Source: Planctomycetota bacterium (GTDB lineage: Bacteria; Planctomycetota; J058; J103). Taken from it: a stretch of DNA of 64,000 bases. The translations under genes and the position numbers were made by a program. Under the pieces are notes generated by a model. The model made no database searches. It saw nothing but the letters and a program-made list of their open reading frames with translations, and had not been told where the DNA came from. The stretch spans positions 82,389-146,388 of the forward strand of contig BPJM01000009.1 in the NCBI GenBank assembly GCA_026004615.1, in the 5' to 3' direction. Of the stretch, positions 1 through 7,367 are shown piece after piece (the stretch's first letter is position 1; every line of letters begins with the position of its first letter).

Positions 1-89
1 GGGCGCCTTTCCGGGACCTGCCGGCACGGCCGCTGTGACGGCAACGCTCCTGCCCTCCCTCTGGCCCCGCGCCGGGTCGACCCGCGCGA

Positions 90-1235
90 CTACCGCACCA
101 GAGCCTCCGCCCCTGCGCTGGCCACGCTCTGCAGGACGTGCACCAGCTCTTCGAGTCCCGCGATGCACATGTCCCGGGTGAGCGTGGTGGCCGGGCCCCA
201 GCGCGCGCGAACGCGGCGCTCCAGCTCGTCCAGGACCGCGCGTTCGCGCGCGGTCAGCTCCCCGTTCGGCCCCGCGGCGCCAGCGGAGGCGATCCCACCG
301 CCCTCCCGCCCGGCCAGGGTCTCCCGCATCTCGCGCAACAACAGCGCCGCGTTGTGGCGCAGGCTCGCCAGACACGCCTCGAGCCGCGCGCGACCGTCGG
401 CCGCCCCGCCGACCTCGCCGCCACTGGCGAGCTGGGGCAACCAGCGCCGGATCCCGTTCAGCGACGTGGCCGCGACCCCCGCCACCCGGTCGGCACCGCC
501 CATCGACGCGATGCCGACGAGCTCGCCCCGCGCGTTGAGCAACGGTGAGCCGCTCTCGCCGGGGAACGCCGGCAGACCGTGGACCATGAGAGCCGGCGCC
601 AGATAGCGCCGGCTGCGGCCCATGACCGCGGCCAGATCCACCAGCTGCACCCGCCCGGCCGCGAGTTCGAGGACCGGTTCGTGCTCCCTCGCCCCCTCGC
701 TGCCCCCGGCCGCGGCCTGTGGTGCCGCGGCCAGCGTGCGCCGGGACGCGAGCTCGAGCAACTCGACATCGGGTGAGAGCACCTGGACCAGATAGACCCA
801 GTCGCCGGGCGCGACGGACGGGGCCAGCACCAGGGAGGCGAAGCGCGCGCGGCGCGGGCTGACGATGCGGAGCAGCGCCAGGTCCGCCTCCGGCGCCACG
901 CCCAGCACCACCCCGAAGCCCAGGCTGCCGTCCGAGAACACGATCAGCTCGCGGCCCCCTGGAACCGAGCCGTGCCCGCAGCTCAGCACCAGACCGCCCG
1001 GGTCGATGATGGCGCCGCGCTTGCCCCCCGCCGGCGAGTACAACCGCACCAGCGCCGGCACCAGCTCCGGCAAGCGGGCGCGCAGCGCGGCGAGATCGGC
1101 CGCCGGCGCCCGCTCGATCGAGGCCGCCTTGCGTTCCCCGCGGCTCGGCGCCGCGCAGCCGCCCGGCGCCACCGCAGCCAGCAGGACGGCGGCACCGAGC
1201 AGGACGAAACGGCGTGCCCGCCTGCCGGATAACAC
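90..1235 (-). CDS. Trypsin-like serine protease, predicted lipoprotein
   Basis: About 381 residues. A GTG at 1235 is preferred because a strong GGAGGAGG lies 8 bases upstream; a second GTG at 1241 is too close to it. The N-terminus is a lipoprotein signal (hydrophobic stretch ending APGGC), so the protein is probably membrane-anchored outside the cytoplasm. The chymotrypsin-fold triad is visible: His in LVLSCGHG, Asp in ADLALLRI, Ser in GESGSPLLN. This resembles the protease half of HtrA/DegP, but no PDZ domain follows. Instead the last roughly 120 residues are charged and helical and unrecognised. Substrate unknown. It is a single-gene unit with its own promoter-like element upstream. Confidence 0.75.
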   Translation of the reverse strand: MLSGRRARRFVLLGAAVLLAAVAPGGCAAPSRGERKAASIERAPAADLAALRARLPELVPALVRLYSPAGGKRGAIIDPGGLVLSCGHGSVPGGRELIVFSDGSLGFGVVLGVAPEADLALLRIVSPRRARFASLVLAPSVAPGDWVYLVQVLSPDVELLELASRRTLAAAPQAAAGGSEGAREHEPVLELAAGRVQLVDLAAVMGRSRRYLAPALMVHGLPAFPGESGSPLLNARGELVGIASMGGADRVAGVAATSLNGIRRWLPQLASGGEVGGAADGRARLEACLASLRHNAALLLREMRETLAGREGGGIASAGAAGPNGELTARERAVLDELERRVRARWGPATTLTRDMCIAGLEELVHVLQSVASAGAEALVR

Positions 1236-1284
1236 GAACACCGCCTCCTCCCGGGCACCACGCGCGGTCTGGCCGCGCCTCACG

Positions 1285-1293
1285 AATATAGCA
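1285..1293 (-). promoter_or_regulatory. Extended -10 promoter element for the protease gene
   Basis: Reading the minus strand, TGC is followed directly by TATATT, an extended -10 (TGnTATAAT-like). Transcription would start near 1278, about 43 bases before the GTG. No convincing -35 is seen, as expected for an extended -10. The upstream flank carries a small GC hairpin (CCGCCG-CAA-CGGCGG). Confidence 0.4.
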
Positions 1294-1363
1294 CCACCGC
1301 CGCAACGGCGGCGGCGACAGCGGCCGCCGGCGCGGCCCCGCGCAGGGCGCAGCGGCCGCGCCC

Positions 1364-2065
1364 TCACGTCCGGCCGACGCAGTGCAACCCCAGCCCGCCC
1401 AGGGTCGGCGAGCAATGGATCTCGCGAAAGCCGGCGGCCAGAAAGAGCGCTTCGACCTCGGCCGGCACCAGGCGTCCGAGCGTGCCGCTCAGCAGGCGCC
1501 AGGCGACCATGGAAGCCACGAAGCGAAAGGCAGCCGAGGGTTGCTCCCACAGCAGGTGAGCCCGGGCGGCGCCCGCACGCGCCGCGCGCAATAGCGAACC
1601 CGCGGCGTGCGGCTCCATGAGCACGAGCGTCCCGCCGCGCACGAGCACCCGCCGCACCTCGGCCAGCACGCGCAGCCGGTCGGGCACCAGGTAGAGGAAG
1701 CTGTGGCCGACCGCGAGGTCGATCGAGCGGTCCCGGAGCGGCAGCCGGGTCGCGTCGGCCACGGCGAACCGCACCCGCCGCAGGTGGCCGTAGTGCCGAA
1801 CGTGGTGATGGCGGGCACGGGCGATCATCTTCGGCGCGACGTCGATCCCGAGCAGCTCGGCCTGCGGGCCCAGCCGCTCCGCGAGCACGAAGGTGCTCAC
1901 CCCCGGCCCGCAGCCCAGATCGAGCAGCCGCGGAGCGGGGCCTGCCGGCGCGTAGGCGAGCACGCGCGCGATCTGCTCCCGCCACAGCGGTTGCGCCGTC
2001 AACCAGTCGTAGGCGCGCGCGCCGAAGTCGAACAACGGCACCCGCCAGCGCTCGCTCCCCGCCAT
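1364..2065 (-). CDS. Class I SAM-dependent methyltransferase
   Basis: A 233-residue Rossmann-type methyltransferase. The SAM-binding motif I is LLDLGCGPGVSTF at about residues 47-59, followed by the acidic end of strand 2 (LLGIDVAPKMI), motif IV (IDLAVGHSFLYLVPD) and a typical ubiE/COQ5-like core. The start ATG at 2065 has tandem GGAGG boxes upstream. The substrate cannot be read from sequence; family members often methylate quinones, lipids or small molecules. It is transcribed divergently from the RND exporter at 2216, and the next gene beyond that is an FAD-dependent reductase, so a shared lipid-tailoring role is possible but only inferred. Confidence 0.75.
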   Translation of the reverse strand: MAGSERWRVPLFDFGARAYDWLTAQPLWREQIARVLAYAPAGPAPRLLDLGCGPGVSTFVLAERLGPQAELLGIDVAPKMIARARHHHVRHYGHLRRVRFAVADATRLPLRDRSIDLAVGHSFLYLVPDRLRVLAEVRRVLVRGGTLVLMEPHAAGSLLRAARAGAARAHLLWEQPSAAFRFVASMVAWRLLSGTLGRLVPAEVEALFLAAGFREIHCSPTLGGLGLHCVGRT

Positions 2066-2092
2066 CGCCTCCGGCCTCCGCAGCGAGCTCGG

Positions 2093-2101
2093 AGCATACC
2101 A
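2093..2101 (-). promoter_or_regulatory. Extended -10 promoter element for the methyltransferase gene
   Basis: On the minus strand TGG precedes TATGCT, an extended -10. The predicted transcript start is near 2086, about 20 bases upstream of the ATG at 2065 with the ribosome-binding GGAGG in between. No -35 match. Confidence 0.35.
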
Positions 2102-2201
2102 CCACCGGCAAGTTCCGACCTTCTCCTGCCGGCCAGGTGGACCAGCTGCACTGTTCTCCCCGCGGGGCCGGCGCGGATGCACGGATCGGGCCGGCCGGTC
2201 G

Positions 2202-2207
2202 TATATA
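2202..2207 (+). promoter_or_regulatory. -10-like element just upstream of the RND exporter
   Basis: TATATA ends 8 bases before the ATG at 2216. If it is a true -10 box, transcription starts essentially at the start codon and the mRNA is leaderless. There is no Shine-Dalgarno sequence before this ATG, which fits. No -35 match. Confidence 0.3.
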
Positions 2208-2215
2208 CCACCGCC

Positions 2216-4540
2216 ATGCAGGCCCGGCTCGCTGCACTGGTGCTCTGGCTCGCGCGGCGCCCGCTCCTGCCGCTCATGGCGGCGGCGGCGCTGCTCGCGC
2301 TCTCCGCCCTGGGTGCCGCCCGGGTGCAGGTCGCCGCCGGCACCGAGGCGCTGCACCTGGAGGACGACCCGGCGCTGCCCGCGCTGCGCCGCCTGACCGA
2401 GCGCTTCGGCGAGGACGAACTGGTGATCGTCGCGCTCGCCGGCGAGGTGCTGAGCCCGGCGGGGCTGGAACGCCTCGATGCGCTCACGGCGGAGCTGGCG
2501 GCGCTGGATGGGGTCGCGCAGGCGCTGTCCATCACCAACGCGCAGAACATCTACCACGGACCGCTGGAAGTCTATGGCTGGGCTCCCTACGAATGGGTGC
2601 GTGACGGGGAGTGGAGCGTGGAGCAGTTCCGGCAGCATGTGCTCGCCGAGCCGCTGTTCACGGACAACCTGATCGCGCGCGATGGCAGCATGGCAGCGGT
2701 GCTGGTGTGGCTGGAACACGCCGACGCGGAGCTGCTCGACGCCATCGCGGCACGCGCTCGCGCTGCGGCGGGCGAGGGGTTTGCAACGCATGTCTCGGGT
2801 TTCCCGGTGCAGCGCCTGGTCTTTGCGCGGCTGATCCGCGAGGATCAGGCGCGCTTCGTGCCCCTGCTCGTGGGCATGATCGCGTTGCTCGCCTTTTCGT
2901 GGTTCCGCCACCCATGGGGAGCACTGATCCCGCTGGCGATGGTCGCACTCGCGACGGCGTTCACCCTCGCGCTGGCGTGGCTGCTCGGCAAGCAGCTCAA
3001 CATGGTGACCAGCCTGCTGACCCCGGTGGTGATGGTCGTCTCGGTCACCCTCGGCATGAATCTGTGCCTGGCGTTCGCGGTCGCGCGCCGCCGCTTCCGG
3101 CGCGGAGCGACGGCGATCAGCGCCGCCTACCGGCATGTCGGCCTGGCATGCCTGTTCACGACGCTGACGACCGTGCTCGGCTTCGGCGGACTGGCCCTGG
3201 CAGAGGTCCCGGCGATCCGCGACTTCGGCCTGCTCGCTGCCGCTGGCATCGCATTTTCCTATCTCGCGGCGCTGCTGGTGTTGCCCGGGCTGTTCGGACT
3301 GCGCTGGCGGCACGGCCCGCAGGCGCTGCGGTCCGAGGGCGCATGGCTAGAGCGGTGGCTGGGTCGCCTCGCGCCGTGGGCGGTGCGCCGCCGCCACCTC
3401 ACGCTCGTGCTCACGGGCGCGCTGCTAGCGGCGGCCGTCGCAGGCGCCCTGCGGCTGCGCGTGGAGACCGACATCATCGGCCAGCTGCCGCCAGCGGCCC
3501 CGCTCACGGTGGCGACCCGCGCGATCGACGCGCGGCTGGGCGGTGTCAACGCGGTGGAGCTGCTCGTGGAAGGACCGCCCGGCAGCTGCGCGCAGCTGCC
3601 GGTGCTGGCGGCGCTGGCAGCGCTGCGCGACCGGCTGGCCGCGCGGGCAGGCGAGGGGATCGGGCGGGTGTTTTCCGCCGTGGACGTGCTGGAGCGGCTA
3701 CATGCGGTCAAGCGCGCGCGCCGGCTCCGGGTGGAACCCGAGGCGCTGCCCCGCACGCTGCCGGACGATGCGCAGACCCTCGCCGTCTACCTCGGGCTGC
3801 TGCGCCAGTCGGGCAGCGCCTCGCCGGTGGCGCGCTACCTCGCCCCGGACGGCAGTGCCGCACGCGTGACCGTCCGGGTACGCGAGCTGCCCTCCAGCCG
3901 CGCTCATGCGCTGCTCGGCTGGATCGAGCGCACCGCCCGCGAGCTGCTGCCCGCCGGCATCCAGGTGCATGCGACCGGCCAGTTCGTGCTGCTGCAGAAC
4001 ATGACGCACGTGCTGCCGCGGGCGCAGCTGCGAGGGATCGCGCTGGCGGCGGGGCTGATCGTGCTGGCGATCGGACTTCTGTTCGGCTCGCTGCGGCTGG
4101 CGGTGCTGGCCGCGGTGCCGGCGGCGGTCCCGATCGCCTGTACCTACGGCCTCATGGGCTGGGCGGCCATCCCCCTCTCCACGGCGACGAGCATGATCGC
4201 TGCCGTCGTGCTCGGACTGGCCGTGGACTCGACGATCCTGTTCCTGGCGCACTACCGAGAACGGTTCGCTGCTGGCGCCGCGCCGGCGGAGGCGACCCGG
4301 GCCACCCTGCTCGGGGCCGGGCGGCTGGTCACCTCCTCGAACCTGACGCTGGTCGGAGGATTTGCGGTCTGCGCCTTGAGCGGCTTCCCGCCCGTGCGGA
4401 CCTTCGGGCTGCTGGCCGCGGTCACCATCGGGATGAGCTACCTGGCCGCCATCTTGCTCCTGCCGGCACTGGTCCACACCCCGGGGTTGGGGCTGGCACC
4501 GCCACGAGGCGGCGCCGCCGCGGCCAGCATCCCATGTTGA
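2216..4540 (+). CDS. RND-superfamily (MMPL/HpnN-type) exporter
   Basis: A 774-residue inner-membrane transporter with the RND layout: one N-terminal membrane helix, a periplasmic loop (about residues 35-210), a block of five or six helices, then a repeat of the same arrangement from about residue 390. Hydrophobic blocks such as VPLLVGMIALLAFSWF and GIALAAGLIVLAIGLLFGS mark the two membrane bundles. It looks closest to the single-subunit lipid exporters (MMPL, and HpnN for hopanoids) rather than the tripartite drug pumps, because no membrane-fusion partner lies nearby. The substrate is not evident. Its 3' end overlaps the convergent FAD-reductase gene by 119 bases. Confidence 0.8.
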   Translation: MQARLAALVLWLARRPLLPLMAAAALLALSALGAARVQVAAGTEALHLEDDPALPALRRLTERFGEDELVIVALAGEVLSPAGLERLDALTAELAALDGVAQALSITNAQNIYHGPLEVYGWAPYEWVRDGEWSVEQFRQHVLAEPLFTDNLIARDGSMAAVLVWLEHADAELLDAIAARARAAAGEGFATHVSGFPVQRLVFARLIREDQARFVPLLVGMIALLAFSWFRHPWGALIPLAMVALATAFTLALAWLLGKQLNMVTSLLTPVVMVVSVTLGMNLCLAFAVARRRFRRGATAISAAYRHVGLACLFTTLTTVLGFGGLALAEVPAIRDFGLLAAAGIAFSYLAALLVLPGLFGLRWRHGPQALRSEGAWLERWLGRLAPWAVRRRHLTLVLTGALLAAAVAGALRLRVETDIIGQLPPAAPLTVATRAIDARLGGVNAVELLVEGPPGSCAQLPVLAALAALRDRLAARAGEGIGRVFSAVDVLERLHAVKRARRLRVEPEALPRTLPDDAQTLAVYLGLLRQSGSASPVARYLAPDGSAARVTVRVRELPSSRAHALLGWIERTARELLPAGIQVHATGQFVLLQNMTHVLPRAQLRGIALAAGLIVLAIGLLFGSLRLAVLAAVPAAVPIACTYGLMGWAAIPLSTATSMIAAVVLGLAVDSTILFLAHYRERFAAGAAPAEATRATLLGAGRLVTSSNLTLVGGFAVCALSGFPPVRTFGLLAAVTIGMSYLAAILLLPALVHTPGLGLAPPRGGAAAASIPC

Positions 4541-5768
4541 CGGAGAGCAGTTTCTGCAACAGGCCAGGAGCGCGTCCCAGCAGCGCCACCGCGGCCTCGG
4601 AGGCGAGGCGCCGCCGCAGCACGGCCAGCGCCAGCCGCGTCATGACGACATGGGGCAGCCGCAGCGCGCGGTGCGCCCTCGCGTAGGCGGCGAGCTCGGA
4701 GGCGCGCAACAGGCCCCCGCCCGCGCGGCCGAGGTGCGGCGCCGCCGCACGTGCCAGCGCCCGGGCCTGGCGGAACGCCAGGGTCATCCCCTCTCCGGTG
4801 AGCGCGTCCAGGTAACCCGCGGCGTCGCCGAGGAGCGCGACGCCATCGGCGAGCGGCGCCCGTGCCCGGCGCCACAGCGGCCCGCACACCAGCGCCGGGT
4901 CGAGCCGCGGCGCGCCTGCGACGCGCGCCGCCAGCGCCGGCAACCGCGCCAGCAGCAGCTCGAACAGACGCGCTGCCCCCTGCCCGGATCCGCCACCGCT
5001 CCCGCCGCCCGGCGCGGGTGCGGCGGTGCGAGCGGCCGCCGCCGCGGCACCGGCGGCTGGCACACCCGCTGGGCCTGTTGCCCCGTCCGCCTCGCCATTG
5101 CACTGGGGGCCGAGCTCCCGGTCGAACAGCAGCGCCACTTCCGTCACCCCGCCGCCACACGGGGTGACGTAGGCCTCCAGCCCCGGACCGAGGTGCACCT
5201 CCACCAGCTCGCTCCAGGGAGCGATCGCCAGGTGGCGCCGGACCCCGTAGCGGCGGAGTCCTCCCAGACCGCCCTCCAACCCCGCGAACCGCCGCACCGC
5301 CGAGCCGAGACCGTCGGCGCCGACGAGCAGCCGCGCCGACAACAGCTCACCGCCTGCCTCGACCAGCACTCCGCGCGCGGTGCGAGCCCGAGGCCGGGCC
5401 CGAGTCCGCTCGCGCAGCTCCAGTCCCGGCGTCGCCCGCGCGCAGCGTGCGAGCGCGGCCGAGAGCACCAGCCGCGGCATGCCCCAGCCGGGCCCCTCGG
5501 CGAAACGGGCTTCGGCCAGCCGGCCCTGGCGGCTGACGAATCGGATCCCGTGCAACGGGGCCACGGCCAAGGGATCGATGAAGCGCTCGACCCCGAGCCG
5601 CTGCAGCTCGCGCACCCCGGCGGGCATGAGCCCCTGCCCACATGCCTTGTCGGCGGGCAGGCGCCTCCGCTCGCAGACCAGCACCCTGCCCCCCGCCTGC
5701 GCGAGCGCGATGGCACTGGCGAGCCCTGCCGGACCGCCGCCGATCACGATGGCGTCGTAGTCGGCCAC
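4422..5768 (-). CDS. FAD-dependent oxidoreductase, geranylgeranyl-reductase family
   Basis: A 448-residue flavoprotein with a GTG start. The dinucleotide-binding motif VIGGGPAGLASAIALAQ sits at the N-terminus, DKACGQGLMPAG matches the substrate-side motif of the geranylgeranyl reductase/halogenase group, and GVALLGDAAGYLDALTGEG is the second FAD motif near residue 320. A low-complexity Ala/Gly insertion interrupts the middle (about residues 235-270). Family members reduce isoprenoid double bonds or modify polyketide and phenolic lipids. The gene follows rng by 78 bases on the same strand. The C-terminal tail overlaps the exporter gene in antisense, so the last 40 residues are poorly conserved-looking. 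Confidence 0.7.
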   Translation of the reverse strand: MADYDAIVIGGGPAGLASAIALAQAGGRVLVCERRRLPADKACGQGLMPAGVRELQRLGVERFIDPLAVAPLHGIRFVSRQGRLAEARFAEGPGWGMPRLVLSAALARCARATPGLELRERTRARPRARTARGVLVEAGGELLSARLLVGADGLGSAVRRFAGLEGGLGGLRRYGVRRHLAIAPWSELVEVHLGPGLEAYVTPCGGGVTEVALLFDRELGPQCNGEADGATGPAGVPAAGAAAAAARTAAPAPGGGSGGGSGQGAARLFELLLARLPALAARVAGAPRLDPALVCGPLWRRARAPLADGVALLGDAAGYLDALTGEGMTLAFRQARALARAAAPHLGRAGGGLLRASELAAYARAHRALRLPHVVMTRLALAVLRRRLASEAAVALLGRAPGLLQKLLSVNMGCWPRRRRLVAVPAPTPGCGPVPAGARWRPGSSSRW

Positions 5769-5846
5769 CCCGGCCGCCCCTTGCTGGCGCCGACCGCCGT
5801 TCCCGCGGTGTCACCCGGAGCGCCACGGGCAGGCGGCGACTGCCGC

Positions 5847-7367
5847 TCAGGCCTTGCCGCCCGCCCGGTCACGCGCCTGGGCCCCGGAGGTCATCCGCAC
5901 CTCGTCGACATTGAGGGATTCGTCCGGTAGCACCGCGATCGGCCGGCCGAGACGCTGTTCGAGCTCGCGCACCGTCTCGCGCTTGGCGCCGTTGAGGTAC
6001 GCCGCCACCTCGGGGTGGACCTTGACCTCGATGTCCCGCCCAGGATAGCGCACGACGTGCCCGCGGAGCTGGCGTACGACCTGGAGCCCCATGCTCTCCG
6101 GAGTCTTGATGGACCCGCTGCCAGCACACATCGGACAGTCGCGGTAATGGGTACGGCGGATCGACATGCGCACCCGCTGGCGTGTCATCTCCAGGATGCA
6201 GAACTTGGACATCCGCGCGACCCGGGTCCGGGCCCGGTCCTTGCGCAACGCTTCCCGCAGCTGCCGCTCGACCTCCGCCCGGTAGCGCTCGCTCCGCATG
6301 TCGATGAAGTCGATGCAGATCACCCCCCCGAGATCCCGCAGCCTGAGCTGGCGCGCGATCTCCCGCACCGCTTCCAGGTTGGTCTTGTAGGCGGTATCCT
6401 CCAGGTTGTCGTTGAGCTTGCTCTTGCCCGAGTTGACGTCGATGGCGACCAGGGCCTCGGTCTGTTCGATGACGATCGAGCCGCCCGAAGGCAGTCGCAC
6501 CTCCCGCTCGTACAGCCGCTCGATCTGCGGCTCGACCCCGTGTCGCTCGAACAGCGGGATCGGCTCGGCGTGCAGGCGGACCCTCGAGGTGAAGGCCGGC
6601 ATCGCCTCGGCAAAGAACTGCTTGGCGCGCTCGCACGCCTCCTGGGTGTCGAACACGATTTCGTCGATCTCGTCCGTCACCAGATCCCGCATCGCGCGCA
6701 ACACCAGGTCCGTCTCCTGGTAGATCAGCGCGGGCGAGCGCACCTGTCGCACCCGGGTCGTGATCGCCTTCCAGAGCTTGAGCAGGTAGTTGAGATCGGC
6801 GGCGAGCTCGGACTTCATGTGTCCCGCGCCCGCGGTCCGGATGATGCAGCCCATGCCCTTGGGCGGATTCAGCTCCGCCAGTACCTGCCGCAGGTGCCGC
6901 CGCTCCTCCTCGTCCTCGATCTTCTTCGAGACGCCGCGTTTGCCGATGCTCGGCATCAGCACCATGTAGCGGCCCGGCAGGCTGATGTAGGTGGTCAGCG
7001 TCGGGACCTTGCTGCCGATCTCCTCCTTGCTGACCTGGACCAGGACCTCCTGGCCCTTGCGCAGCAGCTCCTGGATATCCGGCCGCCGCTCCCGCCGCCC
7101 CCCGCCGTTGTCCTTGCCCGCCAGGCCGCGGCCGTACGCCGGCATGACATCGCTGACGTGCAAGAAGCCGTTCGTGTGCGTGCCGAAATCCACGAACGCC
7201 GCCTGGATCGACGGCTCGACCGAGACCACACGACCCTTGTAGATATTGCCGAGAAGGTTGCTGGAACTCGCCCTCTCTACGTAGTACTCCTGGAGCGTCT
7301 TGCCCTCGACGACCGCTATGCGGATCTCCTCGGGCTCGACCGCATTGATGAGCATTCTCCTCGCCAT
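5847..7367 (-). CDS. rng: Ribonuclease E/G family endoribonuclease
   Basis: 506 residues, the length of RNase G rather than RNase E, with no long C-terminal degradosome scaffold. An S1 RNA-binding domain occupies about residues 35-130 (GNIYKGRVVSVEPSIQAAFV). The DNase I-like catalytic core carries ALVAIDVNSG and CIDFIDM, whose aspartates bind the catalytic Mg. CPMCAGSG provides the zinc-link cysteines. It cleaves single-stranded RNA in rRNA maturation and mRNA decay in the cytoplasm. The start overlaps the end of pilQ by 52 bases, so translation may be coupled to the pilus operon. A Gly/Arg/Asn-rich insertion lies within the S1 region. Confidence 0.92.
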   Translation of the reverse strand: MARRMLINAVEPEEIRIAVVEGKTLQEYYVERASSSNLLGNIYKGRVVSVEPSIQAAFVDFGTHTNGFLHVSDVMPAYGRGLAGKDNGGGRRERRPDIQELLRKGQEVLVQVSKEEIGSKVPTLTTYISLPGRYMVLMPSIGKRGVSKKIEDEEERRHLRQVLAELNPPKGMGCIIRTAGAGHMKSELAADLNYLLKLWKAITTRVRQVRSPALIYQETDLVLRAMRDLVTDEIDEIVFDTQEACERAKQFFAEAMPAFTSRVRLHAEPIPLFERHGVEPQIERLYEREVRLPSGGSIVIEQTEALVAIDVNSGKSKLNDNLEDTAYKTNLEAVREIARQLRLRDLGGVICIDFIDMRSERYRAEVERQLREALRKDRARTRVARMSKFCILEMTRQRVRMSIRRTHYRDCPMCAGSGSIKTPESMGLQVVRQLRGHVVRYPGRDIEVKVHPEVAAYLNGAKRETVRELEQRLGRPIAVLPDESLNVDEVRMTSGAQARDRAGGKA

